This document shows, in pieces, positions 43,415 through 52,694 of a stretch of 64,000 nt of DNA. A program made the translations under genes and the position numbers. Source of the DNA: Bdellovibrio sp. (GTDB lineage Bacteria > Bdellovibrionota > Bdellovibrionia > Bdellovibrionales > Bdellovibrionaceae); assembly GCA_025359945.1 (NCBI GenBank), contig JANYDD010000062.1, positions 1 to 64,000 of the forward strand. The letters are read 5' to 3'. The notes beneath the pieces are model-generated. The model was not told the origin of the DNA. It saw only the letters and a program-made list of their open reading frames with translations, and searched no databases. Every line of letters starts with the position of its first letter. The first letter of the stretch is position 1.

Positions 43415-44860
43415 CTATCCTTTGGGTTTCATTTTGGTTAATTTAAAAATCAAGTCCAAGACACGTTCGCTAGTGGATCGTTCAAAGTCTTCGGGGATTC
43501 GCGGGCCAATGCCAAAGGAATGCAAAGGCAGTTTAGATTTTCTCATAATGTTGTATAAGTTGCCGTGCTGAAACGATTCATCCAAACGCGAGAAAATCAA
43601 ATCTGTCGGGTGGATCACTAGGTAACGTCGAACCAGTTCCATCAGGTCAGCGTCCTTGGCCGTTGCTGGTAACACCAAATGCAGTGCATGGCCCACGGTT
43701 GTTTGCGGGATCATTTTTTTTAGCAAACTGATCTCGTCCAGGTTTTTTAAATTCAATGATGGAAAATCGCATAGGACGGCATCGAACTGCCCCAGCTGAG
43801 AAGTCAGTGCCACCCAGTCTTGTTGGCTTCGGATCACTCCGAACGGAACATTCAAGATTTGTGTGTAAATTTTCATTTGATCGACAGCGCCCACTTTGGT
43901 GGTGTCCGCTGAAAGGATTGCGATTTTTTTATTTTGTTCGATGCTCAGGTGACTGGCCATTTTAATCAGCATCGAAGTTTTTCCTGCGCCCGACGGGCCC
44001 ACGAAAAAATGCAGCTTCGATACTTTCGAATCGGGCACAATTTCGGTGGTCTTTAAAATAGACTGTGCTACCCAGCCCTCGATCAGCGCTTTGTTTTTTA
44101 ATTTCGCAGCAGGAATCAGTTTTAGTCCTTCTTTAAGAATTTCAGTGATCAGTTCCTCGTCGATGCCGGCCTCGCGAAGTTTTTCAAAGATAAAACTGGT
44201 TTCGTACGGAAGTCCCGCCGAGGATCCCGGATAGCTGGGCGCCATTAAATTTTGTGGAACCTTTTGAAACTGCGCTAAAACTTTTTTCAAATCCGAAAGC
44301 TCTGATTTCAACGCAACAATTTGCAATTTTTCTTCACGCACTTCTGGCGGGGCCATCGCCGCTGTTAGTGCAGGCTGAGGCGCCGATTCGATTTGATGTT
44401 GCATGGCGCTCCAGGCTCTTTGAGCCGCATTTTTTATGCGCTCGCCGGCCGATGCAGACTCGGTCACGCTTGCTAGTGCCGGCACATTGAGGGCAGCAGC
44501 TGTGGGCTCATCATGAATGTCGATATAGCGTCGGGGCTTGGCGTCTCTGGCCGCAGTCATCGCCGCATTTTGGCTTAAGTATTTGTTCACCATGGAATCA
44601 ATCACGTTTTTTTGCGCACGTGCTGGGGAATTTTGAATGCGTTCTTTTTGTGCGGGCATCAATCGGGACTCTACAAATTTTTTCTTTTGCATGGCTTCGT
44701 CAGAAATCGCGGCGGTGACTTCAACGCTTTTTTCTCCGGCCAATCCAAATCGTCGCGACAAATCTTTTGCGCTCAGAATGACAGCGTCGGGTCCCAACTG
44801 AATTTTGACCATCTCTAAGGCTTCGCGCATGGTGCGTGCTTCAAATTTTCTAACCTGCAT
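43415..44860 (-). CDS. flhF: Flagellar placement SRP-like protein FlhF, degenerate GTPase motifs
   Basis: This 481-aa protein has the FlhF N-terminal start (MQVRKFEARTMREALEMVKI with LGPDAVILSAK), a long linker, an N domain, and an NG domain. G1 is GPSGAGKTS at 288-296 and G2 DTTKVGA at 319-325, where FlhF usually has DTYRIGA. G3 is DFPSLN at 365-370 in place of DTAGRS, and G4 is SRLD at 424-427 in place of TKLD. P-loop and overall length are normal. It marks the pole for flagellum assembly; its GTP hydrolysis may be lost. It overlaps flhA by 11 bp. Confidence 0.93.
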   Translation of the reverse strand: MQVRKFEARTMREALEMVKIQLGPDAVILSAKDLSRRFGLAGEKSVEVTAAISDEAMQKKKFVESRLMPAQKERIQNSPARAQKNVIDSMVNKYLSQNAAMTAARDAKPRRYIDIHDEPTAAALNVPALASVTESASAGERIKNAAQRAWSAMQHQIESAPQPALTAAMAPPEVREEKLQIVALKSELSDLKKVLAQFQKVPQNLMAPSYPGSSAGLPYETSFIFEKLREAGIDEELITEILKEGLKLIPAAKLKNKALIEGWVAQSILKTTEIVPDSKVSKLHFFVGPSGAGKTSMLIKMASHLSIEQNKKIAILSADTTKVGAVDQMKIYTQILNVPFGVIRSQQDWVALTSQLGQFDAVLCDFPSLNLKNLDEISLLKKMIPQTTVGHALHLVLPATAKDADLMELVRRYLVIHPTDLIFSRLDESFQHGNLYNIMRKSKLPLHSFGIGPRIPEDFERSTSERVLDLIFKLTKMKPKG

Positions 44861-46949
44861 AATTCATCTCCACGGTTCCCACTGATTTCACCTGCGCTTC
44901 TGGTGTGATTTCATTGTGTGAAAGCACAATCAGCTGCGGAATAAATCGATGCGTCAGTTTAAATAAATGGCGTCGCGAAGTGGGGCTGGTCAGCAAGACC
45001 GGCTGGCTGGCAATTTCGGGGTGCTTTTCGATCGTGCTTGCAATCTGAGTAATCATTTTTTGTGCTGACTGAGGGTCCATCACCAACTGCACCCCTTGCT
45101 CGGTCTGCAGCAGCGAATTCGCTAACATTTCTTCTAATGCCGGATGCAAAGTCATCACCTGAACGGTTCCCGTGTCATTCATATGCTTTTGGGTGATCGT
45201 TCTTGAAAGTGCTTTTCGAACATTTTCAGTCAGCACTTCGATGTCTTTATTTCTAGTGGCTTCGTCGGCCAAAGTTTCAAAGATACTTCGCAAGTCGCGA
45301 ATGGATACTTGTTCTTTTAACAAATTTTGCAACACGCGAACGACGCCCCCCAAAGACAAATGTTCTGGAATTAAATCTTCGACCACTTTGGGGTGAGTTT
45401 TTTTCAAGTTTTCGACAAGTCCTGTGGCCTCTTGTCTGCCGATCAATTCAAAAGCATGAGTTCGTATAATTTCTGTCAAATGCGTCGCCATCACAGTTGG
45501 TAAATCGACCACTGTGTATCCAGCGGTTTCGGCCGCATCTTTTAAAGCGGGTGTGATCCAAAGCGCATCTAGTCCAAACGCAGGTTCTTTCGTAGGTGAT
45601 CCATCAATAGGGTCACTGACGTTACCTGGATCCATCGCTAATAAAGATTCTGGACGAAGAATTCCGCCACCCACTTTATTTCCCTTAATTAAAACGCGGT
45701 ACTCGCCCGACGCTAGCTGAAGATTATCCCTGATGTGAATACTTGGAACAATAATTCCCAAATCCAAAGCGAACTGCTTTCGGATGCTAACGATACGCTC
45801 TAACAGATCACCACTTTGATCACTTTCGACGACGTTGATAAGCCCAAAGCCCACTTCAAGCTCTACCATATCCAAGGGAAGAAGATTTTCGATATTTTCT
45901 TTTTTCGTCCCTTGCGCAGCCTCTTCAGCTTTTTTACGATCAACTCCTTCTTTTTCTTTTTTATATTTTGTAGTGACCCAAGAAATGAAACCCAGGATTG
46001 AACCCATGATCAGAAACGGAAAAGTCGGTAATCCCGGAACCATCGCCAAAATCACTAGCACAGCACCAGTGACTGCCACCGCCCTGGGATTGAAAAACAA
46101 CTGATTGACAATTTCTTGGCCCATATGTTTTCCGGAATTCGAAGCTCTTGTCACTACAGTACCGGCCGCGGTTGAAATAATCAGCGCGGGAATTTGCGAA
46201 ACAAGTCCATCTCCAATCGTCAGCATCGTGTAGTACTGCGCGGCTGTCGACAGATCTAAATTCTTTTGAAAGACGCCAATCAAAAGACCACCAATAATAT
46301 TTACTAAAGTGATGATGATGCCGGCGATGGCATCTCCGCGTACAAACTTGCTGGCTCCGTCCATGGCTCCGTAGAAATCCGCTTCGGACTCGATTTCTTT
46401 TCTTCGCGCGCGGGCCTCCTGCTCGTTGATAAGTCCGGCGTTTAAATCCGCGTCGATGGACATTTGTTTTCCGGGCATGGCGTCCAACGTAAATCGGGCA
46501 GCGACCTCGGCTACGCGCCCAGAACCTTTGGTGATAACGATAAAGTTTATGACCACCAAAATAATAAAGACAATCAGTCCGATGACGTAGTTATTGCCCA
46601 CAACGAAATTTCCAAACGCGGAAATCACATCGCCGGCAGCCAAGGGACCTTCGTGTCCGTGAGTCAAAATCAATCGGGTCGTCGCCACGTTTAAAGCCAA
46701 ACGAAACAAAGTAGTGATTAAAAGTAGCGTTGGGAAAACACTAAATTCTAAAGCTTTGCTGATATAAATCGAAACCAAAAGTATCAACATACTTAGCGCT
46801 ATCGACATCGTAAGCGCTAAATCCAGTATGATCGGTGGCAGTGGTATAATCATCACGCCCAAGATCATAATCATTGCGACGGCGATCAGTAGATCTGTGT
46901 TTTTGGCGTATTTATCAAAACGTTTAAGAAAAACAAAAAGTGAATCCAT
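44850..46949 (-). CDS. flhA: Flagellar export gate protein FlhA
   Basis: This 699-aa protein has eight membrane segments in the first half (LIAVAMIMILGVMIIPLPPI, SIALSMLILLVSIYISKALE) and the FHIPEP-type loop (VSIYISKALEFSVFPTLLLI, then TLDAMPGKQMSIDADLNAGL with the conserved Asp residues). The C-terminal cytosolic half forms the nonameric ring that docks chaperones and FliJ. Length is typical. It starts directly at the base after the flhB stop, with AAAAGGGG as ribosome site. Confidence 0.97.
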   Translation of the reverse strand: MDSLFVFLKRFDKYAKNTDLLIAVAMIMILGVMIIPLPPIILDLALTMSIALSMLILLVSIYISKALEFSVFPTLLLITTLFRLALNVATTRLILTHGHEGPLAAGDVISAFGNFVVGNNYVIGLIVFIILVVINFIVITKGSGRVAEVAARFTLDAMPGKQMSIDADLNAGLINEQEARARRKEIESEADFYGAMDGASKFVRGDAIAGIIITLVNIIGGLLIGVFQKNLDLSTAAQYYTMLTIGDGLVSQIPALIISTAAGTVVTRASNSGKHMGQEIVNQLFFNPRAVAVTGAVLVILAMVPGLPTFPFLIMGSILGFISWVTTKYKKEKEGVDRKKAEEAAQGTKKENIENLLPLDMVELEVGFGLINVVESDQSGDLLERIVSIRKQFALDLGIIVPSIHIRDNLQLASGEYRVLIKGNKVGGGILRPESLLAMDPGNVSDPIDGSPTKEPAFGLDALWITPALKDAAETAGYTVVDLPTVMATHLTEIIRTHAFELIGRQEATGLVENLKKTHPKVVEDLIPEHLSLGGVVRVLQNLLKEQVSIRDLRSIFETLADEATRNKDIEVLTENVRKALSRTITQKHMNDTGTVQVMTLHPALEEMLANSLLQTEQGVQLVMDPQSAQKMITQIASTIEKHPEIASQPVLLTSPTSRRHLFKLTHRFIPQLIVLSHNEITPEAQVKSVGTVEMNYAG

Positions 46950-48023
46950 CTAGATGGCCCCTTTTCTTTTTTTTTTCAATTTGAAAACATAAGACAAAAC
47001 TTCAGCCACAGCGACAAAAAGCTCGCGAGGAATCACTTGGCCAAGTTTCATTGTCTTGTAAATAGTCCTAGCTAAAGGCTTGTTTTCGATGATCGGGATT
47101 TTATGTTCCCGGGCTAAGTTTCTAATCTTTTCAGCCATCAGATCAGCGCCTTTAGCTATCAGTTGAGGCGCTGGCAAATTGGCGTCGTATTTTAAAGCAA
47201 CTGCAATGTGTGTTGGGTTGGTGATAATCACGTCGGCTTGCGGGACCTTATCCATCATTCGGCGATTGGACATTTCTTTTTGAATTTTTCGAATGCGGGC
47301 TTTGATCATCGGGTCCCCTTCCCGAGATTTATTTTCCTCTTTGACTTCTTGTTTGGTCATTCGCATTTTCTTTTCTAAATCCCAACGCAAAAATAAAAAA
47401 TCAGCAATCGCCAATGCAATCATGGTCAATGCGATACCACCAAAAAGTTTGCCGATGGCAGTACCCAAATATTTTAGAATTTCTTCCACATTTCCCTGCA
47501 TCAGGTGGGGAATCACCAGCATATCTTTGCGAAACAAAAAATACAGAATCGAAGAAATAAAAACTAATTTCAGAATTGATTTCACAGCCTCGGACAGGTT
47601 CCTAAGGCTGAAAACTCGTTTGACGCCTTCCCAGGGGTTTATTTTGTTCAAGTTTAAAGAAAAAGCATCTTCCACCTGAACAAAACCAACTTGCAAAAAA
47701 GTGGACGCAAGACCGATAAAAAAAGTAATTCCAAATACAGGCAGAATAACCATGGCGGCTTTTTCAGAAGCCAAGCGAAGCGCTGGAAATAAATCCTGGT
47801 TGCGAATTTGCGAAACTAAATCAGGCCCCAGTGAAAACTTAAAAACGTCGCCAATCTGTTGGTAGAAATAGCGGCTCATCATGAAGACAATTCCGACGGC
47901 CAAAAGCAAATAGAGAGCGCTGGCAAGTTCTTTGGTTTGCACCACTTGTCCGCGTTTTCTAAAATCTTCTCTGCGGGTCTGCGTCGCTTCTTCCGACCGC
48001 TCGCCAACATCGTCCTCGGCCAT
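46950..48023 (-). CDS. flhB: Flagellar export switch protein FlhB
   Basis: This 357-aa protein has four membrane segments and a cytosolic domain with the autocleavage motif NPTH (DVIITNPTHIAVALKYD), cut between Asn and Pro. The N-terminus is charged (GERSEEATQTRREDFRKRGQ), typical. Cleavage and FliK signal the change from hook to filament export. It abuts fliR upstream and flhA downstream with no gap. Confidence 0.97.
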   Translation of the reverse strand: MAEDDVGERSEEATQTRREDFRKRGQVVQTKELASALYLLLAVGIVFMMSRYFYQQIGDVFKFSLGPDLVSQIRNQDLFPALRLASEKAAMVILPVFGITFFIGLASTFLQVGFVQVEDAFSLNLNKINPWEGVKRVFSLRNLSEAVKSILKLVFISSILYFLFRKDMLVIPHLMQGNVEEILKYLGTAIGKLFGGIALTMIALAIADFLFLRWDLEKKMRMTKQEVKEENKSREGDPMIKARIRKIQKEMSNRRMMDKVPQADVIITNPTHIAVALKYDANLPAPQLIAKGADLMAEKIRNLAREHKIPIIENKPLARTIYKTMKLGQVIPRELFVAVAEVLSYVFKLKKKRKGAI

Positions 48024-48806
48024 TTAAATCACCTTCATCACTTGAAAAAGTCTTTGCGAAACTTGGGTTAAATCCAGCTCAAGCTGTTCTAATAAAAACG
48101 GCAGAGTTAAAATCATTATGAAAATTCCCAAAATGATCGTCAGCTGCATGCTAAGTACAAAAACATTCAATTGCGGAATTGTTCGGCCTAAAACTCCCAA
48201 GGCTAGGTTGGCCAAAAGTAGAGACACTACGATCGGAGCAGCCATCTTAAACCCCATCACAAATATTTCAGACATCATCAGGCTTACGCTTGAAAAAACT
48301 TGCGAATTCAAGGTGATCGAAGTCACCGGAACTAGGTCGAAACTAGATGCTAAACCTTGGATAAACATATGGTGGCCATTCATTGCCAAAAGAAAAAGTG
48401 TGGCGATCAGTAATTGAAAATTTTCTAGAACGTTGGTCTGGGATCCCAGGCTTGGGTTAAAAATTTGCGCGCTGGAAAGCCCCGTGGAAAGTCCAATAAT
48501 TTCGCCGGCGATATTCACCGAATAAAAAAACATGCGAAGTAAAAATCCTAAAAAAAGGCCAACAAAAATTTCACGGATACAAATTAAGTACAGTTGATCT
48601 GAAAATTTGATCAGATCGAAATTTTCCAGATGGGCTTGTGGAAAAAAAAGCATAGATAGAATTATGGCAAAAAGGATTTTCATCGGCATCGGTACCGAAT
48701 TCACACCAAAGACAGGCCAAGCAATCAGAAACGCAAAGATACGCAAAAAGATCAGTCCGAAAGCTACAATTTGTCCCTCTGGTAAATACTGTAAGCCCGG
48801 AAACAC
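48024..48806 (-). CDS. fliR: Flagellar export gate protein FliR
   Basis: This 260-aa protein has several membrane segments (QIVAFGLIFLRIFAFLIAWP, LYLICIREIFVGLFLGFLLR) and the family patterns of FliR/YscT. With FliP and FliQ it forms the helical export gate in the MS ring. It follows fliQ by 2 bp and abuts flhB, in the usual P-Q-R-flhB-flhA order. Confidence 0.96.
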   Translation of the reverse strand: MFPGLQYLPEGQIVAFGLIFLRIFAFLIAWPVFGVNSVPMPMKILFAIILSMLFFPQAHLENFDLIKFSDQLYLICIREIFVGLFLGFLLRMFFYSVNIAGEIIGLSTGLSSAQIFNPSLGSQTNVLENFQLLIATLFLLAMNGHHMFIQGLASSFDLVPVTSITLNSQVFSSVSLMMSEIFVMGFKMAAPIVVSLLLANLALGVLGRTIPQLNVFVLSMQLTIILGIFIMILTLPFLLEQLELDLTQVSQRLFQVMKVI

Positions 48807-48808
48807 GT

Positions 48809-49081
48809 TTACTCCCTGACCATCGTGGCCAAATTTTCAAACAAATGAATGGTGTAAGTCGACATTACGTCCAACATCCAGTGACCCGCTAAAACTAAAA
48901 TCAGCGCAGCCACAATCATCTTTGGAATAAAAGTTAACGAAGCTTCGTTGATTTGGGTCAGTGCTTGGAAAACGCTGACCAACAGACCAACGACTAAAGT
49001 CGCGACCAAGATCGGTCCGGCCAGCATGGCAGAAGTTCTTAGTGCGTCTTGTCCTAGTTTCATTATTAGTTCTTCGTTCAT
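48809..49081 (-). CDS. fliQ: Flagellar export gate protein FliQ
   Basis: The 90-aa protein has two membrane helices: LAGPILVATLVVGLLVSVFQ and FIPKMIVAALILVLAGHWML, joined by ALTQINEASLT, the FliQ hallmark. Length is exactly typical. Four copies join FliP5-FliR1 in the gate. It lies 24 bp after fliP. Confidence 0.97.
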   Translation of the reverse strand: MNEELIMKLGQDALRTSAMLAGPILVATLVVGLLVSVFQALTQINEASLTFIPKMIVAALILVLAGHWMLDVMSTYTIHLFENLATMVRE

Positions 49082-49105
49082 TTTTCTAATTCCCGTTTTT
49101 CAAAA

Positions 49106-49843
49106 TCAACCAAAGCTGTTCACCATTGATCCAACAATCAATGACCAACCATCCACCAGGACAAACAGCATTATTTTTAAGGGCAAAGAAATAATAATTG
49201 GCGGTAACATCATCATCCCCATCGCCATCAAGATGGAAGCCGCCACCATGTCGATCACCAAGAATGGCAGAAAAATAATAAATCCAATTTGAAATGCGGT
49301 TTTTAGCTCGGACACCACGAAGGAAGGGATCAAAACTAAAGTAGGAACTTCGGCCAAATTTTTGGGGGTTTCCATTTTCGAAAGACGCACAAACAAGGAC
49401 AAATCTGCGGGCCGAGTTTGAGTGAACATAAATTTTCTTAAGGGCGCCAGAGTTTCTTCTAGAGCTTTTTCCTGCGAAATTTTTCCAGTGATATAGGGTT
49501 GAATCCCGTTCGTGTTCATTTCTTTAAACGCGGGTCCCATAATAAAAAAGGTCAAAAACAGTGACAATCCTACCAACAGTTGGTTAGGGGGCATCTGCTG
49601 AACACCCATCGCCTGTCGTAAGAATGAAAGTACAATCACCAACCTAGTAAAGCTGGTCATCATAATTAGAATGGAAGGCGCGAGGGTCAGGACGGTTAAA
49701 ACTAAAATGATCTTGACGACATTAACGACTTCCAAAGGATCTTGAGTCGACTTAAATCCTAAATTGACGCTGGGTAAAGTCATCTGTGCAAACACTGGGG
49801 CCGCCAACAACGTCAGAAAAAAAACTAGAAAAACTTTTTTCAA
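49106..49843 (-). CDS. fliP: Flagellar export gate protein FliP
   Basis: This 245-aa protein has a cleavable-type signal (MKKVFLVFFLTLLAAPVFAQ) and the FliP patterns LAPSILIMMTSFTRLVIVLS, FLRQAMGVQQMPPNQLLVGL and VDMVAASILMAMGMMMLPPI. Five copies form the core of the gate. The start overlaps the fliO stop by 4 bp. Confidence 0.97.
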   Translation of the reverse strand: MKKVFLVFFLTLLAAPVFAQMTLPSVNLGFKSTQDPLEVVNVVKIILVLTVLTLAPSILIMMTSFTRLVIVLSFLRQAMGVQQMPPNQLLVGLSLFLTFFIMGPAFKEMNTNGIQPYITGKISQEKALEETLAPLRKFMFTQTRPADLSLFVRLSKMETPKNLAEVPTLVLIPSFVVSELKTAFQIGFIIFLPFLVIDMVAASILMAMGMMMLPPIIISLPLKIMLFVLVDGWSLIVGSMVNSFG

Positions 49844-50496
49844 TCTAGCGACCTCATGTTTTTAAGTTTTTCTGAAACAAAAGTTTGGATTCCGGTCAGC
49901 GAGAAATTTTTTTCCTCTAAAATATCCTCTTCGATTGCAACCTTCGTTTTTTTCAAAATTGGTGCCGATGTCGCATCATCGGCCTCGAACAAAGGTCCAA
50001 AGTGCGTCGGAGTTTCCGTGGGGATATCCTCGTCTAGCAAGCTCAGGGTTTTAATATGGCTGATGTGATGATCAGTGATTCCGACGACTATGGATTCGCC
50101 GGCGACGCGAATGATGGCCAAAGATTTTTTTGGTCCTAAATAGTGTTGGGTTAGGATTTTAAGCTCGGGTGCATTTTTTCTTTTGATACCGGCCAGCTTT
50201 GATTTTCTAATCAGAAAAAAACTTCCTGTCGCAAGAACTCCAATCAATCCAACGATTAAAATCCATCTCGTAATCGGAGTCTCGGCGTTGCCTTTGGTTT
50301 TTTGCGAATCAAGTTTTACGGGAATTTGCGCTTCGTCTTTGGACAAATCAGGCGCCAAGGCCGGCAAGGACTGGGCCTTCATCGTGTCGCTGATTTCGGT
50401 TGCTTGTTCTGCATGAGCCAAATGCAAGGCAAATAAAAAGAAAGCGGCGACCACGAAGAAAAAGGGGCGTTTATTTTTAGCATTTGATCTCAGCAT
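49840..50496 (-). CDS. fliO: Flagellar export assembly protein FliO
   Basis: I use the ATG at 50496 (AAGGA 8 bases upstream); a longer frame starts at 50523. The 218-aa protein has a signal-like segment (RPFFFVVAAFFLFALHLAHA), a periplasmic part, one membrane segment (WILIVGLIGVLATGSFFLIR) and a cytosolic domain with LKILTQHYLGPKKSLAIIRV and GESIVVGITDHHI, the FliO mark. It helps FliP oligomerise. The 85-residue periplasmic part and long tail make it larger than the E. coli form, as in many other phyla. Confidence 0.88.
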   Translation of the reverse strand: MLRSNAKNKRPFFFVVAAFFLFALHLAHAEQATEISDTMKAQSLPALAPDLSKDEAQIPVKLDSQKTKGNAETPITRWILIVGLIGVLATGSFFLIRKSKLAGIKRKNAPELKILTQHYLGPKKSLAIIRVAGESIVVGITDHHISHIKTLSLLDEDIPTETPTHFGPLFEADDATSAPILKKTKVAIEEDILEEKNFSLTGIQTFVSEKLKNMRSLD

Positions 50497-50532
50497 TTGT
50501 TCATCCTTGAACGAAGGTTGCATTTCCGCGAA

Positions 50533-50886
50533 TTACTTCAACTGTTCGACGCGTTCTTTTTTCGAGATAATATCAGTCAAACGCACTCCGAACTTTTCGT
50601 TGACGACGACGGCTTCTCCTCGCGCGATCAGCTTGTCGTTGACAAAAACTTCCATGGGCTCGCCGGCTAATTTACTCAGCTCGACGACACTGCCTTGGCC
50701 TAAATTCAGCAGTTCGCTGACGGCCATTTTGGCTCGACCTAATTCAACCGTGACCCTCAGCGGGATATCTAAAATAAGTTGTAAGTTTTTGGCGTGCACA
50801 TCTTGTGGCGCGCTTTGAGTTGATTGCACATCCGGTGATTGCGCATCCTGAACTAACTTTTCCGCAAGACTATCGTTGTCCGCCAT
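50533..50886 (-). CDS. fliN: Flagellar motor switch protein FliN
   Basis: This 117-aa protein has a polar N-terminal 30 residues and a SpoA (FliMN_C) domain: LILDIPLRVTVELGRAKMAV, SELLNLGQGSVVELSKLAGE, PMEVFVNDKLIARGEAVVVN. FliN forms the base of the C-ring and binds FliH. It overlaps the end of fliM by 17 bp, with AAGGGGG as ribosome site, and fliO follows. Confidence 0.96.
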   Translation of the reverse strand: MADNDSLAEKLVQDAQSPDVQSTQSAPQDVHAKNLQLILDIPLRVTVELGRAKMAVSELLNLGQGSVVELSKLAGEPMEVFVNDKLIARGEAVVVNEKFGVRLTDIISKKERVEQLK

Positions 50887-51937
50887 CGAGTCCCCCTTTT
50901 TTTTCTATAATTCGTGTAATTTGAGCCGCGATCGAACCGTGATGGACGCCGCTAAAGCATTTAAATTTTTTGACACCTTCGATTTGTAAATCCAATTCGC
51001 CCGAAGCATCTTGATCCAATGGAATCACATCCCCAATTTTTAAATTCATCAGGTCTTCCATCATGATTTCAGTTTCGCCAAAATTAATTTTTAAATTAAG
51101 ATCCGTGCTGGAAAGTTGTTCGTGGATAATTGATGTCCATAATTTTTTATCTGTTTGATCGGATTCAACTTGGAATCCGCTGGAAAGTTTTTGCTTGATA
51201 GGCTCGATCGTTGAATACGGAATCACAATCGTAATCGTACCGTTGGCATTTTCAAGCTCGACATCAAAAGTCGATGCTATGACGACGTCCGTGGGTGGAA
51301 CGATTCCCACAAACTGCGGGTTGACTTCGGTACGAACAAACGAGCATCCGATTTTTTCGACGGATTCCCAAGCGGCTTCCATATCATCAATCGCAAGGTC
51401 GACGACTTTGCGAATAATTGAAAGTTCGATTTGGGTGAAGTCCTTACCCTCGATCTTGGTGTAAGGTCGATCTGCGCCGCCAAAAAAACTGTCGACCAGT
51501 GCGTAGGCTAGTTTGCTTTCGATCACTAACAATGAAGATCCGCGCAAATTATTGAAGCGTAAAACACTCATACAAGTGGGCATCGGCAAAGTGTTGATAA
51601 ACTCGCCGAATTTTAAAAAATCAGTACTGGCTAAAGTTAATGACGCGATTTTTCGAAGAGCAGAAGAAAGTGAAACTCGAAATGACCGCATAAATTTTTC
51701 GTAGATTACTTCTAATTGCGGAAGTCGGCCGCGGATAATTCGATCTTGGCTGGTCAGATCATAGTTCACAACAACGCGGTCGTCTTTCGTATTTACATTT
51801 CCATTGCCTGTGACAGCACCACCAGCAACACTAACGGCCCCAGAACCACCACCAGCAGCGGCACCGCCCGAGTCTCCGCCTTCGGAAACCGCGGCCAGCA
51901 GGGCATCGACTTCGCTTTGTGATAGAACCTGATTCAT
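50870..51937 (-). CDS. fliM: Flagellar motor switch protein FliM
   Basis: This 355-aa protein starts MNQVLSQSEVDALLAAV, the CheY-P binding peptide. A Gly/Ala-rich linker follows (GGDSGGAAAGGGSGAVSVAG), then the CheC-like middle domain with GG pair (DSFFGGADRPYTKIEGKDFT) and the C-terminal SpoA domain (MNLKIGDVIPLDQDASGELD). The linker is longer and more glycine-rich than usual. AGGTGAG precedes the ATG. It is 15 bp after fliL. Confidence 0.97.
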   Translation of the reverse strand: MNQVLSQSEVDALLAAVSEGGDSGGAAAGGGSGAVSVAGGAVTGNGNVNTKDDRVVVNYDLTSQDRIIRGRLPQLEVIYEKFMRSFRVSLSSALRKIASLTLASTDFLKFGEFINTLPMPTCMSVLRFNNLRGSSLLVIESKLAYALVDSFFGGADRPYTKIEGKDFTQIELSIIRKVVDLAIDDMEAAWESVEKIGCSFVRTEVNPQFVGIVPPTDVVIASTFDVELENANGTITIVIPYSTIEPIKQKLSSGFQVESDQTDKKLWTSIIHEQLSSTDLNLKINFGETEIMMEDLMNLKIGDVIPLDQDASGELDLQIEGVKKFKCFSGVHHGSIAAQITRIIEKKGGLDGGQR

Positions 51938-51952
51938 AATCTCACCTGTTCG

Positions 51953-52492
51953 CTAGTTATAAATAAACTCGGTAAAGTAGACTTGCTCAATGCGTCCCTT
52001 GGTTAAAAAATTGTTAACTGTGTCTTTGATTTCTGCTCGCAAGCCCTCTTTACCTTCTTTGGTCGAGACCTCATCGTAAGTTTTTCCGGAAATAAGAATT
52101 ATTATGATGTCCCGGATCTGAGCCTTGCGCTGATCGAATTCGTTAGTGATTTCTTTGCCGTTCACTTGCAGCTCGATATTGACCTTGGCAATTCGGCGAC
52201 CTTTGCTGCCCGATAGATTCACAATAAAAGTTTCAAGCGGAATAATATTTCCAACAAATGGATTAACCTCTTTATGATCTTCTTCCTGAGCTTCTTTTTC
52301 GCCCTGGATAACGTGTTCGATTTTAGGAGCACTGGCCTCTTTTTTCTTGGCTTGCCAAACCATTAGGCCAACACCCAAGACGACCAACATATTGACGACA
52401 GCTAAAATAATTAAAAGAAATGGTTGTTTCCCAGACGGAGGTGCGGGGGGTGGCGCCGCGGCTTCGCTTGCGGGCGCTTTCTGTTCAGCCAT
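51953..52492 (-). CDS. fliL: Flagellar basal-body-associated protein FliL
   Basis: This 179-aa protein has a Pro/Ala-rich cytosolic N-terminus (SEAAAPPPAPPSGKQ), one membrane segment at about 24-45 (PFLLIILAVVNMLVVLGVGL), and the periplasmic stomatin-like FliL domain (NIIPLETFIVNLSGSKGRRI, then QIRDIIIILISGKTYDEV) ending in YFTEFIYN. It supports stator function. It is the first gene of the 12-gene minus operon; a near-perfect sigma-54 element lies 37 bases upstream. Confidence 0.95.
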   Translation of the reverse strand: MAEQKAPASEAAAPPPAPPSGKQPFLLIILAVVNMLVVLGVGLMVWQAKKKEASAPKIEHVIQGEKEAQEEDHKEVNPFVGNIIPLETFIVNLSGSKGRRIAKVNIELQVNGKEITNEFDQRKAQIRDIIIILISGKTYDEVSTKEGKEGLRAEIKDTVNNFLTKGRIEQVYFTEFIYN

Positions 52493-52528
52493 GAATCACT
52501 CCTTTGAAGTTTCCTCAAAAGAAAATAG

Positions 52529-52545
52529 AGCAACTCAAGTGCCAA
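52529..52545 (-). promoter_or_regulatory. Sigma-54 promoter of the fliL-fliA operon
   Basis: Minus strand reads TTGGCACTTGAGTTGCT, an exact match to TTGGCAC-N5-TTGC(A/T) with correct -24/-12 spacing. It lies 37 bases before the fliL ATG, in the 202-bp gap after the DUF4143-type gene. This gap holds no gene. Confidence 0.8.
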
Positions 52546-52694
52546 CCGATGCAATCCTAAAAAAACAAAACTTAGGTAAGGGATTTGAAAGCAAATTGAT
52601 AGCAAACTGGACTAAAGCAAAGCCACGAGACCAAGATTTTTTGACTGTTTATGATTTGTTTCGCGTTAAGAAAGTCATAATTTTGACTAAAAAA

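Noticed and set aside
45172-46104. Several plus-strand open frames opposite flhA
   Set aside because: They are shadows of the well-supported flhA frame, with no ribosome sites and no family patterns.
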